Shown here in pieces: positions 12,215 through 23,745 of a stretch of DNA of 64,000 nucleotides; position 1 is the first letter of the stretch; every line of letters begins with the position of its first letter. Both the position numbers and the translations under genes were made by a program. This stretch comes from Bufo bufo (taxonomy: Eukaryota > Chordata > Amphibia > Anura > Bufonidae), in the NCBI RefSeq assembly GCF_905171765.1, contig NC_053391.1:107854644-107918643 (forward strand), read 5' to 3'. The notes beneath the pieces were generated by a model. It was not told the origin of the DNA and searched no databases. It saw only the letters and a program-made list of their open reading frames with translations.

Positions 12215-12487
12215 TTAAGGTGCAAGGTGTGCACTAGAGAGACAGAGCTATCTGGGGAGACATAACCTGTCTGGGAAGACTGTTGCTAAGGTTGCTAACC
12301 TCAAAATGGACGTTTACTCCCGGTGTGAGGTAACACCAGTGTTGAGCGCTAATGCAATTTTGTACAATGTTTGGTAGTAAGTCATTTGTATAGTCGGGAC
12401 ACTTATATTTAGTTAAAGCTCAGCCAAGCAGTAATTTATTTGTGTTTTTGGGGCTGAAGGTAAAGGCTGGTTTTCTTACTTTTTCAA

Positions 12488-13012
12488 TAGAGATGAGTGA
12501 ATCGAATCCCACAAAGTGGGATTCGATCCGAATTTCAGGATAAATTCTATTCGCCTTGAAACAGAATTTCTTCGTGATTTGTGTTAGCGAATCGATTTAA
12601 CCTGAAATAGTGTGAAAAACAAAAAAATTCTTACTTACCTCCTCCATTTGCTCGCAACGGGCCGCCAGCCTCCATATTGATTGGAGATTGTGGCCGAAAT
12701 CCCGTGCGTGGTGATGTATGACGTCACCACACCAGCTGGCGTGATGAAGTCATCTCAAGGGGGTAAGTTTGATTTAATTATTTTTTTATGTTAATTTTAC
12801 ACTGCTATTGCACTCAGCTGTCGCGATCATGTATGAACGCGGCATCTGAGGGGTACAATGACGGGGGCGGCGCTATCACAGCTCCCTGTCATTGAACCCT
12901 CTACTTACAAAAAAATGCGCTTCATGACGAAGTAATCCGCCACAAAGCAAATTTTTTTGTAAAATTCGGCGAATCAGCCGAATCAAACTTTTCCTAAATT
13001 TGCTCATCTCTA
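12488..13012. mobile_element. hAT-type MITE with 8-bp duplication
   Basis: Ends are TAGAGATGAG and CTCATCTCTA, flanked by a perfect 8-bp TTTTTCAA duplication (12480-12487, 13013-13020). Subterminal GAATCGAATCCC and CGAATCAAAC blocks pair loosely. An 8-bp duplication with TA..TA ends is the hallmark of hAT elements. There is no coding sequence. Confidence 0.88.
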
Positions 13013-13195
13013 TTTTTCAACATCACTTGCACATTTATCTTCTTTTACTCCACTTTTGTGGTGTAAAAAAAGACCAAAATCTAGGTCAGCCAGACATCAC
13101 GACAGACCCAAGTACAGTCAATGGGGGCATTAGCATTCGGACTATAAGACGTACTGCCACTTTCCCCCACCTTTTGGGGGAAAAAGTATGTCTAA

Positions 13196-14830
13196 GGGTC
13201 CATTTACACGTCCGTTTTTTCTTTCCTGATCTGTTCCGTTTTTTCAGGAACAGATCTGGACCAGATCTGGACCCATTCATTTTCAATGGGTCCTGGAAAA
13301 AAATCGGACAGCACAATGTGTGCTGTCCGTTTCCGTTGTTCCGTTCCGCATGTCCGAAAAAATATAAAACATGTCCTATTCTTTTCCGCAAAAATCGGAT
13401 CCTGGACCAATACAAAGTCAATGGATCCGCAAAAAACGGAAGACATTCGTATGTCATTACGTATGTCATCCGTTTTATGCGGATTCCGTTCCTGGAAATT
13501 AGGCTTCCTCCCCAGTATTAAATGTGACCAGTGCGGCCCCCCCTCCCTCTATATTCATTGGTGGCCAGTGCGGCAGTGCGGATTCCCAGTAAGTTTTCTA
13601 CAGATCAGATTTTTCACTTCGTGAAAAACTCAGATCCGACAGTATATTCTAACACAGAGGCGTTCCCATGGTGATGGGGACGCTTCTAGTTAGAATATAC
13701 TGAGAACGGTGTACATGACTGCCCCCTGCTGCCTGGCAGCACCCGATCTCTTACAGGGGGCTGTGATTAACCCCTCAGGTGCTGCGCCTGAGGGGTTAAT
13801 TGTGCATATCATAGCCCCCTATAAGAGATCAGGGGCTGCCAGGCAGCAGGGGGCAGACCCCCCTCCCTCCCCAGTATTAAATGTGACCAGTGCGGCCTCA
13901 CCTCTCCCCCCCCCCATCATTGGTGGCCAGTGCGGATTCCCAGTATTAATAAATGTGCCCAGTGCGGCCTCACCTCTCCCCCCCCCCCCCATCATTGGTG
14001 GCCAGTGCGGATTCCCAGTATTAATAAATGTGCCCAGTGCGGCCTCACTTCTTTCCCCCCCCCCATCATTGGCGTCTTGGCTGCCATGGTAACCGATCGG
14101 AGCCCCAGCGATTTAAACTGGGACTCCGATCGGAACTCTCCGCTGCCACCAATGATGGGGGGGGGGGGGGTGGAAGAGGTGAGGCCGCACTGGGCACATT
14201 TATTAATACTGGGAATCCGCACTGGCCACCAATGATGGGGGGGGGGGAGGTGAGGCCGCACTGGGCACATTTATTAATACTGGGAATCCGCACTGGCCAC
14301 CAATGATGGGGGGGGGAGAGGTGAGGCCGCACTGGTCACATTTATTAATACTGGGAATCCGCACTGGCCACCAATGATGGGGGGGGGGGAAGAGGTGAGG
14401 CCGCACTGGTCACATCCGCACTGGCCACCAATGAATATAGAGGGGGGGGGGGCCGCACTAGTCACATTTAATACAGGGGAGGGAGGGGGTCTGCCCCCTC
14501 CTGCCTGGCAGCACCTGATCTCTCACAGGGGGCTATGATTCGCACAATAATTGTGCGGATCACAGCCCCCTGTAAGAGATCGGGTGCTGCCAGGCAGCAG
14601 GGGGCAGTCATGTACACAGTTCTCAGTATATTCTAACTAGAAGCGTCCCCATCACCATGGGAACGCCTCTGTGTTAGAATATACTGTCGGATTTGAGTTT
14701 TCACATGTTTCCGTTTTTTGCGGATCCGCAAAAAACGGATGACATACGGAAACATTTTCAGGAACAACGGATCCGCAAAAAACGGACCGAAAATCGGGAT
14801 GTAGAAAAATACTGACGTGTGAATGTAGCC
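13196..14830. mobile_element. Composite MITE, PIF/Harbinger-like ends
   Basis: Outer ends GGGTCCATTTACACGTCCG and GACGTGTGAATGTAGCC are flanked by TAA and TTA. The outer arms (13196-13610 and 14705-14830) carry the TCCGTTTTT/AAAAACGGA words of this family. The same outer arms appear without the centre at 26931-27165. The middle 1.1 kb is a different palindrome (13615-14705), so this is a MITE that gained a second element or cassette. Confidence 0.7.
13615..14705. repeat. GC-rich palindromic cassette, copy 1
   Basis: Arms begin near 13630 with CAGATCCGACAGTATATTCT and mirror near 14675-14695. Inside lie GGGGACGCTTCTAG, CTGCCTGGCAGCACC and a run of inverted and direct repeats built on CATTGGTGGCCAGTGCGG with poly-C/poly-G tracts. 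A near-perfect hairpin TTAACCCCTCAGG..CCTGAGGGGTTAA lies at 13765-13800. The same cassette recurs at 35214-36180. Frames here on both strands are products of the repeat. Confidence 0.75.
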
Positions 14831-14833
14831 TTA

Positions 14834-15239
14834 TAGTATGAAAAATATGCTAATACTATGTGAATCCTCCCCAGTGATCAGGATGCCTAATTCCACTGTT
14901 GTCACCTGTTGGTTTCTACATAATAAACTGTACGTGCATAAGTCATTTCACAGCAACAATTCAGAAATGCACTGGGTGACAACCACTTCTGTCAATGAGT
15001 CTCCTTAAGCTCCTTCTTGTTTTCTGTAGATTATGTATGGCTATTGCCAAACAATCATCCCATCTTGCTATGTGCATGTGACACACATGCTGCTGCATAG
15101 TGCACAGACTGTAGCCGCTCCTGTGCTTTATTCCTGCCTCTGTTTCTCTCCAGCACCCAGCATGACAATTTGTAAAGATTTAAATAACTTTAGCATTTAA
15201 TGTGATCTGGACTATTCTTTTCTAAAATACAAATGGTTA
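14834..15239. other. No recognised feature
   Basis: Noncoding sequence between two elements. No repeat arms or credible frames. Confidence 0.45.
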
Positions 15240-15247
15240 CTTAGAAG

Positions 15248-16421
15248 TAGGGATCGACCGATATAGATTTTTTAGGGCCGATACCGATACCGATAATTTG
15301 TCAACTTTCAGGCCGATAGCCGATAATTTATACCGATATTCTGGGTATTTTTATTTTTGAGGAAAAAAAAAATTCCTACACAAATCTGCTGAAAATTAAT
15401 GTTTATTGTTAACGTGTATTATTATTTTATTTTTTTTGTAAATCTTTTTCATTTATACTTAATATTTTTGTGTTGTTTTTTTTTTACTAACTTTTAGCCC
15501 CCTTAGGGACTAGAACCCTTGTACATTCACCCTGATAGATCTCTATCAGAGTGAATAGGATCTCGCACTCTCCCTGCTGCCCTGTGCTCTGTGCACACAG
15601 CAGCATGGAGCTGACTATGGCAGCCAGGGCTCCAATAGCGTCCTGGCTGCCATGGTAACCGATCGGAGCCCCAGGCTTACACTGCTGGGGCTCCGATCGG
15701 AGGAGCAGGGGAGAGGGGATCCTGTGGCCACTGCCACCAATTATTAGAACTGGGGGGGGGGGGGGCGCACTGCGCCACCAAGGTTTTTACTATTGGGATG
15801 GGGGTGGGGGGCGCACTGCGCCACCAATGACTAATACTAGGGGGCTTGAGGGGGGGGGGGGGCGCACTGCGCCACCAATGTTTTTACTATTGGGGTGGGT
15901 GGCGCACTGCTTGAGGGGGGGGGCGCACTGCGCCACCAATGAAGATACCTCTCTTTCACATACAGGAGGCAGGAGCTGGCTGCAGAATCACATAGCCGGC
16001 TCCCGACCTCTATGAGCGGTAGCTGCGATCCGCGGCACCTAAGAGGTTAACTGCCGCGGACCGCAGCTGCCGTTCATAGAGGTCGGGAGCCGGCTATGTG
16101 ATTCTGCAGCCAGCTCCCGCCTCCTGTATTTGAATTAATGAAAGACTTATCTTCATTGGTGGAGCGGTGGCCACAGCCCCTCCCCTCCTCTTGTCTTCCG
16201 TCCTGTCATTGGAGGCAGCGGCAGCAGCATCACGGGGGAGGAGACACTGCTTCCTTCTCCCCTGTGCTGCGGAGGGAACACAGAACGCGCTGAGAGCAGC
16301 GCGTTCTGTGTTCCCAATACGTTATCGGTATATCGGCAAAATAGATGCCGATACCGATAACGTTCAAAATCCTCAATATCGGCCGATAATATCGGCCAAA
16401 CCGATAATCGGTCCATCCCTA
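15248..16421. mobile_element. hAT-type nonautonomous element with 8-bp duplication
   Basis: Ends TAGGGATCGACCGAT and ATCGGTCCATCCCTA are flanked by a perfect CTTAGAAG duplication (15240-15247, 16422-16429). Subterminal regions are packed with CCGATA/TATCGG words. The core holds an inverted pair around GGAGCCGGCTATGTGATTCTG (about 15980 and 16090) and tandem GGGGCGCACTGCGCCACC units. Length is 1174 bp. There is no transposase, so it would depend on a hAT enzyme supplied elsewhere. Confidence 0.9.
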
Positions 16422-16746
16422 CTTAGAAGACTGTAATAATGGGGATCTGTCTGGCACTTTCATATATCATATGGATAAAAGTATTTGGGCACAGATCTGA
16501 ATCACTAAATTCAGGTGTTTCATTCAGTGCCATTGCCACAGGTGTATAAAATCCAGCTCCTAGTCATACAGTCTGCCTTTACAAACATCTGTGAAAAAAT
16601 GGGTCGAGCTCACTGAACTCCAGCCTGGTCCTGTAATAGGACGCCAGCGATACAACAAATGAAAATTCTTCCCTCCCATATATTCCACGATGGTATTATT
16701 GCAAACATAAAGTATTTAGGAACCATAGCAACTCATCTATAAAGAC

Positions 16747-17267
16747 TAGAGTTGAGCAGAGGTCTTAAAAAATTTGATTTGGCTGCTTTGTCTTGCGCCG
16801 CCCCCGGTCATTGAAACCCTCAAATGCCACGTTCATCGCTGATCGCAGTATCTGAGATCAATATTACAGCATTTGAGTGGTTGCTAATAAAAAAAGAAAT
16901 AAAAAAATTAAATTGTACTTTCCTCATCCTTGTGATTGCGAAGAGGCCATCGCGGCCATCTTGCTTGGAGATCCAGCGCAAAATCTTGCACAGCGTGTGA
17001 TGACATCATCATGTTAGCCGACGTGAAGACCTCATATGTCACCGTGCACGAGATTTTGCGCTAGACCCTCAAGCAAAATGGCCGCAACGGCCTCTTCGTG
17101 GTCAAATGGATGAGGTAAGTATGTTTTTTTTTTTTTTTTCACCGACATTTCAGGGAAAATTGATTTGTTACCATGAAGCACGAGAAAATTCGGCTTCAGG
17201 GTGAATCAAATTTTTCCTGACATTCAGATCGAAGTCCACTTTGTTAACTTTCATTCACTCAAAACTA
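16747..17267. mobile_element. hAT-like MITE nested in the Tc1 relic
   Basis: Ends TAGAGTTGAG and CTCAAAACTA; flanks ATAAAGAC and ATGGAGAC agree at 6 of 8 positions. Inverted arms around GCGCAAAATCT and AGATTTTGCGC sit near 16980 and 17050. It is related in plan to the element at 12488-13012. Confidence 0.7.
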
Positions 17268-17347
17268 ATGGAGACCACGTAAAGTTACAGTACTAAAGTA
17301 CTAAGGAGCATAGTGCATAAAAGTTACCACCACTCTGCTGAACTTAA

Positions 17348-19325
17348 AGGATAACTGTCACATTTAGACCCTAATTTCAATTTTCATATATGTAGTTACT
17401 AATAACATGATATTCCAGAATCAGTTACTATTAGACTGACTTACCCCATATTTAATAAGATTCAGCCCTTAGAAACCAGTCTGCATAAAACTGCAATTTC
17501 ACTATTCTGTTAAGATGGCCACCACTGCCCTCACCCTGAGGCTAATCCCGCCTGCCCTCACTACCCACAATGCATTGAGCATCTCTCATGCACTAGCTTC
17601 TGCATCTCAACCAATCATTGCTCTCCCCACTTAAACACGCCCTCCTCCTCCTTCTATCACATACACTTTAGGAACTGGCTGGATTGTAGAGCCTCAATTT
17701 AGCATGGACACAGAAAGCTGGAGCGTGCCTGCTGCAGCCTGGGTCTCTATGAATGCATAGTATTTCCTATGGAGCCTAACCTGTAATAGGCTCCATAGGA
17801 AATATGCGATTTTCTCATATATTCCAATGCTATTACATTGGAATGTATGAGAATAGCAATCTAATGATTGCATGTTATAGTTCCCTATGGGAACTAAACA
17901 AAAGTGTAAAAAAAAATATGTTTCAAAATAAAAGAATCCCCCTTTTACCAAAATGGAAAAAAATAAAATAAATACACATCATGCGAAAACGCCCATACTA
18001 TAAAAAATATCAAAAAAAATCCCCATACGTTAAACAGAAAACCGAAAAAAAGTGTCCAAATGGGCGATTCGCCATTTTTGGATGCTTAATTTCCTCAAAA
18101 AAAGTTAAATAAAAGGTGATCAAAAAGTCATACACACCCCAGAATGGTATCAATGAAAAGATCAGATTGTGCCGCAAAAAAATGAGCCCCCACACAGCCC
18201 ACACATAATTACAAAAAGTTATAGGGGTCAAAATATGGCAACTAAAAAGTAAAACAGATTTTTTCCCACTTTTGATTTTTTTTTTGTGCCAGTAAAATGT
18301 TCCCCCATAGATGCCCCCCAATCATGTGCCAGTAACAAGAGCCCCCCAAAAGTGCCAGTAACCAGAGCCCTCCCAAATGTTTGCATTGTACTGTGTATAC
18401 AGATGGTACAGTATATATGGAACTTACTGACTGTGCTGTAGGGTTTAATACTATAGGAAGAGCAGAGCCATGTGTAGGGCTAAGGGGTTAATACAATTTA
18501 GTGGAAGAGCAGAGCCATGTGTGGTACTAAAGGGTTAATCTGGGGTAATGGGGGGCTGCACTTAGTGAACCCATGCAGGGGTTAATACAAGGTTATGAGG
18601 GGGGGGCTGCAGTTAGTGAAGCCATTTAAGGGTTAATACAATGTTATGGGGGGGCTGTACTTAGTGAAGCCATTTAAGGGTTAATACAAGGTTATGGGGG
18701 GGCTGTACTTACTGAACCCATGCAGGGGTTACTTGTAGGATGCAGAGAAGTTGGTGAAGCCATGCAGTCATGCAGGGGTTAATCCATAGGACGCCTGCAG
18801 TGAAGTTAGTGAAGACCAGCACTGTATAGGGGGGTCTTGCAGTGAAGTTCCCGGGTCTGGCTGAGGCCTGTAGTCCTCCAAGCTCTCCTCTTACCACATG
18901 TTGCTGAGCGGCTCCTGCTCCAGCCTCCATTCTCCAGCAATGTTGAGGGAGCGTCTGCCAAGCGCAGGGATGTGGAAAAGTGTACACAGCCCAGGCACTG
19001 TTATCAGCTGCCAGGGAGGACCTGGCTCATTATCCATTCTCTTACAACTTTTACTCTGGCTGTCAATTCTGGCCAGTAATGTGAGCGCGCACGCAGGCAG
19101 GAGGACCGCAGCTTGTGCGTCCCCCGTCTTCCTCTGAGCAAACTGGTAGACGTGGATGCCTAGCAACCTGATTTTAATCTCAGGTAACAATAGCCAATAC
19201 TGGGGACAAAAATGTGGCTTTTAGGGGTTATTTATTAAACAATCAAAAATTAAAACAGGGCCAACAAGGTCATATTAATCACCAAAATCCAATAGTCAAA
19301 AAAATTATAATGCGACAGTTATCCT
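17348..19325. mobile_element. TTAA-flanked nonautonomous element nested in the Tc1 relic
   Basis: Ends AGGATAACTGTC and GACAGTTATCCT are flanked by exact TTAA (17344-17347, 19326-19329). The interior contains an AT-rich block (17930-18320) similar to other intergenic repeats here, a degenerate ~50-bp tandem built on GGGTTAATACAA (18580-18790), and a GC-richer right part. No transposase frame is evident. Kolobok or piggyBac-like origin is possible. Confidence 0.82.
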
Positions 19326-19329
19326 TTAA

Positions 19330-19916
19330 TAAATGCAGAGCCCAAACCTCCTTTGGCAATAACATCAGCACAAAAACAGCATGTGGGCAGCTTCATAGCA
19401 TGGCTGGGCCGCTACATACAAGCCTTACATCACCACGCACAATGCCAAGTGTAAAGCACGTTACCTCTGGCCTCTGGAGCAGTGGATTTTCTGTGAAGTG
19501 ATGAATGACTCTGAAGGACGGGTCTGCATCTTCCTGACTGCATTGTGCCAACTGTAAAATTTGGTGGAAGAAGGATAATGCTATGGGGTATTTTTTAGGG
19601 GTGGGCCTAGGCCCTAAGTTTCAGTGAAGGGAAATCTTAATGCTTCAGGATACCAAGATATTTTTGACAATTACTTAGTGGGAACAGCTTGGAGAAGGCC
19701 CTTTCTTTTCCAACAATGACTGTGCCCCAGTGCACAAAGCAAGGACCATAAAGGTACGTTGGGTTAGTTTAGTGTGGAAGAACTTGACCATTCTACACAG
19801 AGCCCTGACCGCAGCGCCACTGAACACCTTTGGGAAGAACTACAATGGAAATTGCGACCCAGGCCCTCTCACCCAAAATCAGTGCCTTACAAATGCTCTT
19901 CTAGATGAGTAGACAA
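19330..19916 (+). pseudogene. Tc1-like transposase remnant
   Basis: Frames are broken many times, but catalytic-core blocks remain. DCAPVHKART near 19716-19745 marks the second Asp. SPDRSATEHLWEEL near 19802-19843 corresponds to the usual [11 protein letters not shown] block and keeps the Glu. Upstream text around 19480-19660 has the expected order of a Tc1 core. It is far older than the three other Tc1 copies in the window. Confidence 0.75.
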
Positions 19917-20153
19917 AAATTCTAACAGACACCCTCTAAAATCTTATAGAAAGTCTTCATGGAAGAGTAAACCACTGTTTTAGCTGCAAAAGGAGTCAAC
20001 TACAAAAACTATTTCTATTGGTACAGAATGAGATGTCATAAAATCTCCTGTAGGTGTAACGTGAAGGTGTCCTAATAGTTTTGTCCATACTAGTCTATGT
20101 CTGTTCGGGTTTCTCTTTAAATCGACCCACTACTACACACATGATTTTGCTTA

Positions 20154-20623
20154 GGGTGGGTTCACATCTGCGTTCTGGATTCCGTTATGGCTTTCTGTTA
20201 TAACATGCTTATAACGGAAAATAACGGAATCCATAAGACGGAAGGAAGGATCTGTTATACTGCCCATAGACTTGTACTATGACGGAATGCAAAACGGATG
20301 CCTTTAAAAGGCATTCCGTCTTAATAGAAGTCTATGGGAATCATAACGGATCCGTCCCGTTTCAGTTATGCAGAACGGAGAAAAAAAGTCCTGTCGAGAG
20401 GACTTTGTTTTCCGTTTTGCATAACGGGAACCAGACGGATCCATTATGATTCCCATAGACTTCTGTTAAGACGGAATGCCTTTTAAAGGCATCCGTTTTG
20501 CATTCCGTCATAATACAAGTCTATGGGCAGTATAACAGATCCTTCCTTCCGTCTTATGGATTCCTTTATTTTATGTTATTACCATGTTATAACGGAATCC
20601 AGAACGCAGATGTGAACCCACCC
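20154..20623. mobile_element. Near-perfect palindromic MITE
   Basis: Ends GGGTGGGTTCACATCTGCG and CGCAGATGTGAACCCACCC are flanked by TTA on both sides (20151-20153, 20624-20626). The two ~230-bp arms match almost throughout and meet around GTCCTGTCGAGAGGAC near 20390. A transcript through it would fold into one long hairpin. A sister copy lies at 62672-63120. Confidence 0.88.
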
Positions 20624-20626
20624 TTA

Positions 20627-21455
20627 GGTATTTTTTGTTCACTCAAAAAAGCCATAGAAAACACTCTTTTTTTTCCATACATACGCAGTCCTGATGACTT
20701 TTTTAGTACAGTTTTTTTTTTTTAAAGCTGCGTGAACCAGGTTTTTATTTCTGGCATTTTTCCCTATAAAGAAAGAGATGTCAAAACGCCAAAAGCTTTA
20801 AAAAAAGATATCAGGGATCCCAAAAAACGGTACCTAATTAAGAACAACAAAAGTAGAAAATGCAGCAGTAAAGAAGGTTGACGAGTATGTGTCCCGCGTC
20901 TCCTTTTTCCTAGAGCAGGTGTTTTTATCACTAAAATATACCAATAACCACAGCTGCAAGCAACCCCACCAAACACATAACAACAGTGCACAAAATGCCA
21001 TTAAAATCCTGTGTGTGTGAACTCATCCTGAATTATTCTGATCACAGGTAGTGGTGCAGAGCATGAAATGGATACAACTCATGTGCAGTATTTCTCAGCA
21101 CAGTAAATAGAGACAAAAGCAGAAAAGAAAAGAAAGTCTGGAATTATGGAATCCCACTCAGGTAATGAAAATGCGAAAGGCCATTACATATTAATAGCTC
21201 TGTAGAAAGATGATGGGACTACCAGAGAGGAGCAGCAGCGAGGACGGTGAGACAAGCGATGAATATTTCATCAACAAGGATTCCCCAGCTCAGCAAAGCT
21301 CACATCCTACTTCCAGTGTACACAATGCACACAATGCACACATCTGCTTTTGCTTACTGCTGCCACTCATAGGCCAATCAATGGCAGAAATTGCAGCCAG
21401 GTTGAACTACTGCACGTGACTGACAACTATATCACAAGCTTGTCAACCAGACTCC
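20627..21455. other. No recognised feature
   Basis: A plus-strand frame at 21210-21419 (69 codons) has a hydrophilic start and no recognisable domain; I do not call it. No repeats with paired ends. Confidence 0.4.
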
Positions 21456-21568
21456 ATACACTGTGACTATGTAATTCTACTATCTACTGATTAGCTACTT
21501 CTACTATCTACTGACTACTTCTCCCTAATATCTACTTCTATCTACTGACTACTTCTACCTAATATCTA

Positions 21569-22714
21569 CAGGGTGGGCCATTTATATAGATACACCTTAA
21601 TAAAATCGGAATGGTTGGTGATATTAACTTCCTGTTTGTGGCACATTAGTATATGTGAGGGGGGAAACTTTTCAAGATGGGTGGTGACCATGGTGGCCAT
21701 TTTGAATCCAACTTTTGTTTTTTCAATAGGAAGAGGGTCATGTTACACATCAAACTTATTGGGAATTTCACAAGAAAAACAATGGTTTTAACGTAACTTT
21801 ATTCTTTCATGAGTTATTTACAAGTTTCTGACCACTTATAAAATGTGTTCAATGTGCTGCCCATTGTGTTGGATTGTCAATGCAACCCTCTTCTCCCACT
21901 CTTCACACACTGATAGCAACACCGCAGGAGAAATGCTAGCACAGGCTTCCAGTAGCCGTAGTTTCAGGTGCTGCACATCTCATATCTTCACAGCATAGAC
22001 AATTGCCTTCAGAGGACCCCAAAGATAAAAGTCTAAGGGGGTCAGATCGGGAGACCTTGGGGGCCATTCAACTGGCCCACGACGACCAATCCACTTTCCA
22101 GGAAACTGTTCATCTAGCTGGCACGTTCCCTGAGCTTTTCCAGCAAGATGGTGCACCACCACATTATGGGTGTCAGGTCCGAGCATTCCTAGATGAACAG
22201 TTTCCTGGAAAGGTCTCCCGATCTATCCCCCTTAGACTTTTATCTTTGGGGTCCTCTGAAGGCAATTGTCTATGCTGTGAAGATACGAGATGTGCAGCAC
22301 CTGAAACTACGGATACTGGAAGCCTGTGCTAGCATTTCTCCTGCGGTGTTGCTATCAGTGTGTGAAGAGTGGGAGAAGAGGGTTGCATTGACAATCCAAC
22401 ACAATGGGCAGCATATTGAACACATTTTATAAGTGGTCAGAAACTTGTAAATAACTCATGAAAGAATAAAGTTACGTTAAAACCATTGTTTTTCTTGTGA
22501 AATTCCCAATAATTTTGATGTGTCACATGACCCTCTTCCTATTGAAAAAGCAAAAGTTGAATTCAAAATGGCCGACTTCAAAATGGCCGCCATGGTCACC
22601 ACCTATCTTGAAAAGTTTCCCCCCTCACATATACTAATGTGCCACAAACAGGAAGTTAATATCACCAACTATTCCCATTTTATTAAGGTGTATCCATATA
22701 AATGGTCCACCCTG
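21569..22714. mobile_element. Head-to-head mariner derivative
   Basis: Ends CAGGGTGGGCCATTTATAT and its near reverse complement (GGTCCACCCTG) are flanked by TA (21567-21568, 22715-22716). The element is an inverted duplication: the left arm (21569-22119) reads the 3' part of a mariner on the minus strand, and the right arm (22188-22714) reads it again on the plus strand. A short unique centre (22120-22187) carries the QQDGAPPHY block. The 5' part of the gene is missing. Confidence 0.88.
22126..22432 (+). pseudogene. Mariner transposase C-terminal fragment
   Basis: The plus-strand frame opens with FPELFQQDGAPPHYGCQV (second catalytic Asp) and DEQFPGK. It then loses about 36 bp, and the frame shifts to SPDLSPLDFYLWG (third acidic residue) and on to the stop at 22432. 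The mirror copy on the minus strand (22186-21980) keeps the missing piece and reads SPDLTPLDFYLWG. Both lack the N-terminal DNA-binding part and the first Asp, so neither could act as an enzyme. Confidence 0.8.
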
Positions 22715-23347
22715 TACTTCTACCTACTGTACTATCTACTTCTATATACTGACTATTTCTGCTATCTAGTGACTACTTCTACTATCTCCTGATTATCTAC
22801 TTCTAATATCCACGGACTACTTCTACTATCTACTATCTACTTCCAAAATCCACTGACTACTTCTACTACCTACTGACTACTTCTACTATCTACTTCCAAT
22901 ATCCACTGACTACTTCTACTATCTACTAACTACTTCTACCTAATATCTACTTCTATCTACTGACTACTTCTACTATCTACTGACTACTTCTACCTAATAT
23001 CTACTTCTATCTACTGACTACTTCTACTATCTACTGACTACTTCTACCTAATATCTACTTCTATCTACTGTACTATCTACTTCTATATACTGACAATTTC
23101 TGCTATCTACTGACTACTTCTAATATCTCCTGATTATCTACTTCTAATATCCACGGACTACTTCTACTATCTACTATCTACTTCCAATATCCACTGACTA
23201 CTTCTACTACCTACTGACTACTTCTACTATCTACTTCCAATATCCACTGACTACTTCTACTACCTACTGACTACTTCTACTATCTACTAACTACTTCTAC
23301 CTAATATCTACTTCTAGCTACTGACTGACCATGTCAGCTATCTACTG

Positions 23348-23700
23348 ACTAAAGCCTGTATTACACCAGCCGATTTTTCAGCAGATGATTGCTAATAGGT
23401 GTTTGTATGCAGTGTATAACCGCTGCGGATTGCCCAATGATCTCATTCACCAGGCAATCCAAACCTTTTGACATGATTGCAGATGGCAGATCATGCTGTC
23501 TAATAACGATCTGAGCCAGAAAACCATTAGACAGTATGGGGATGAGCGATGGCATAGTTATCACTCCTCCCCATATTGTAGAGGAGATCGCTGAATGTAA
23601 TAGCAGTGGTCTCCTCCGCTAGCAAGCAGGCGATTGTTGGGAGAAACACCTCCCTCTCAACAATCATCTGCCACATCGGGCTGAATAATACGGCTGTAAT
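23348..23700. mobile_element. Probable MITE inside the minisatellite
   Basis: Inverted blocks GTATTACACCAGCCGA / GGGCTGAATAATAC and CAGATGATTG / CAATCATCTG mark the arms. TGACTAA flanks both sides, but the host array itself contains this word, so the duplication is not proof. It may be hAT-like. Confidence 0.5.
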
Positions 23701-23745
23701 GACTAACTATCTGCTATCTACTTCCACTAACTACAGACAAGTGGT

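Larger units (their letters stand above)
16470..20089 (+). mobile_element. Old Tc1-like relic split by two insertions
   Basis: Left end ATGGATAAAAGTATTTGGGC and right end CCTAATAGTTTTGTCCATAC form degenerate inverted termini. Element sequence occupies 16470-16746, about 17268-17343 and 19330-20089. The gaps are filled by a hAT-like insert (16747-17267) and a TTAA-flanked insert (17348-19325). With both removed the relic is about 1.1 kb. Its right part holds a transposase remnant (19330-19916). Confidence 0.8.
21456..23745. repeat. CTACTGACTACTTCTA minisatellite, interrupted
   Basis: A degenerate array of short units (CTACTGACTA, CTTCTACTAT, AATATCTACTTCTAT) spans 21456-21568, 22717-23345 and about 23700-23745. 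Longer blocks also repeat, for example the run at 22770-22890 again at 23125-23260. A mariner derivative (21569-22714) and a MITE (23348-23700) have inserted. Confidence 0.85.

Noticed and set aside
13709..14465. Overlapping Pro/Gly-rich frames on both strands
   Set aside because: They arise from inverted GGTGGCCAGTGCGG repeats and poly-C/G tracts; the same happens at 35539-36107.
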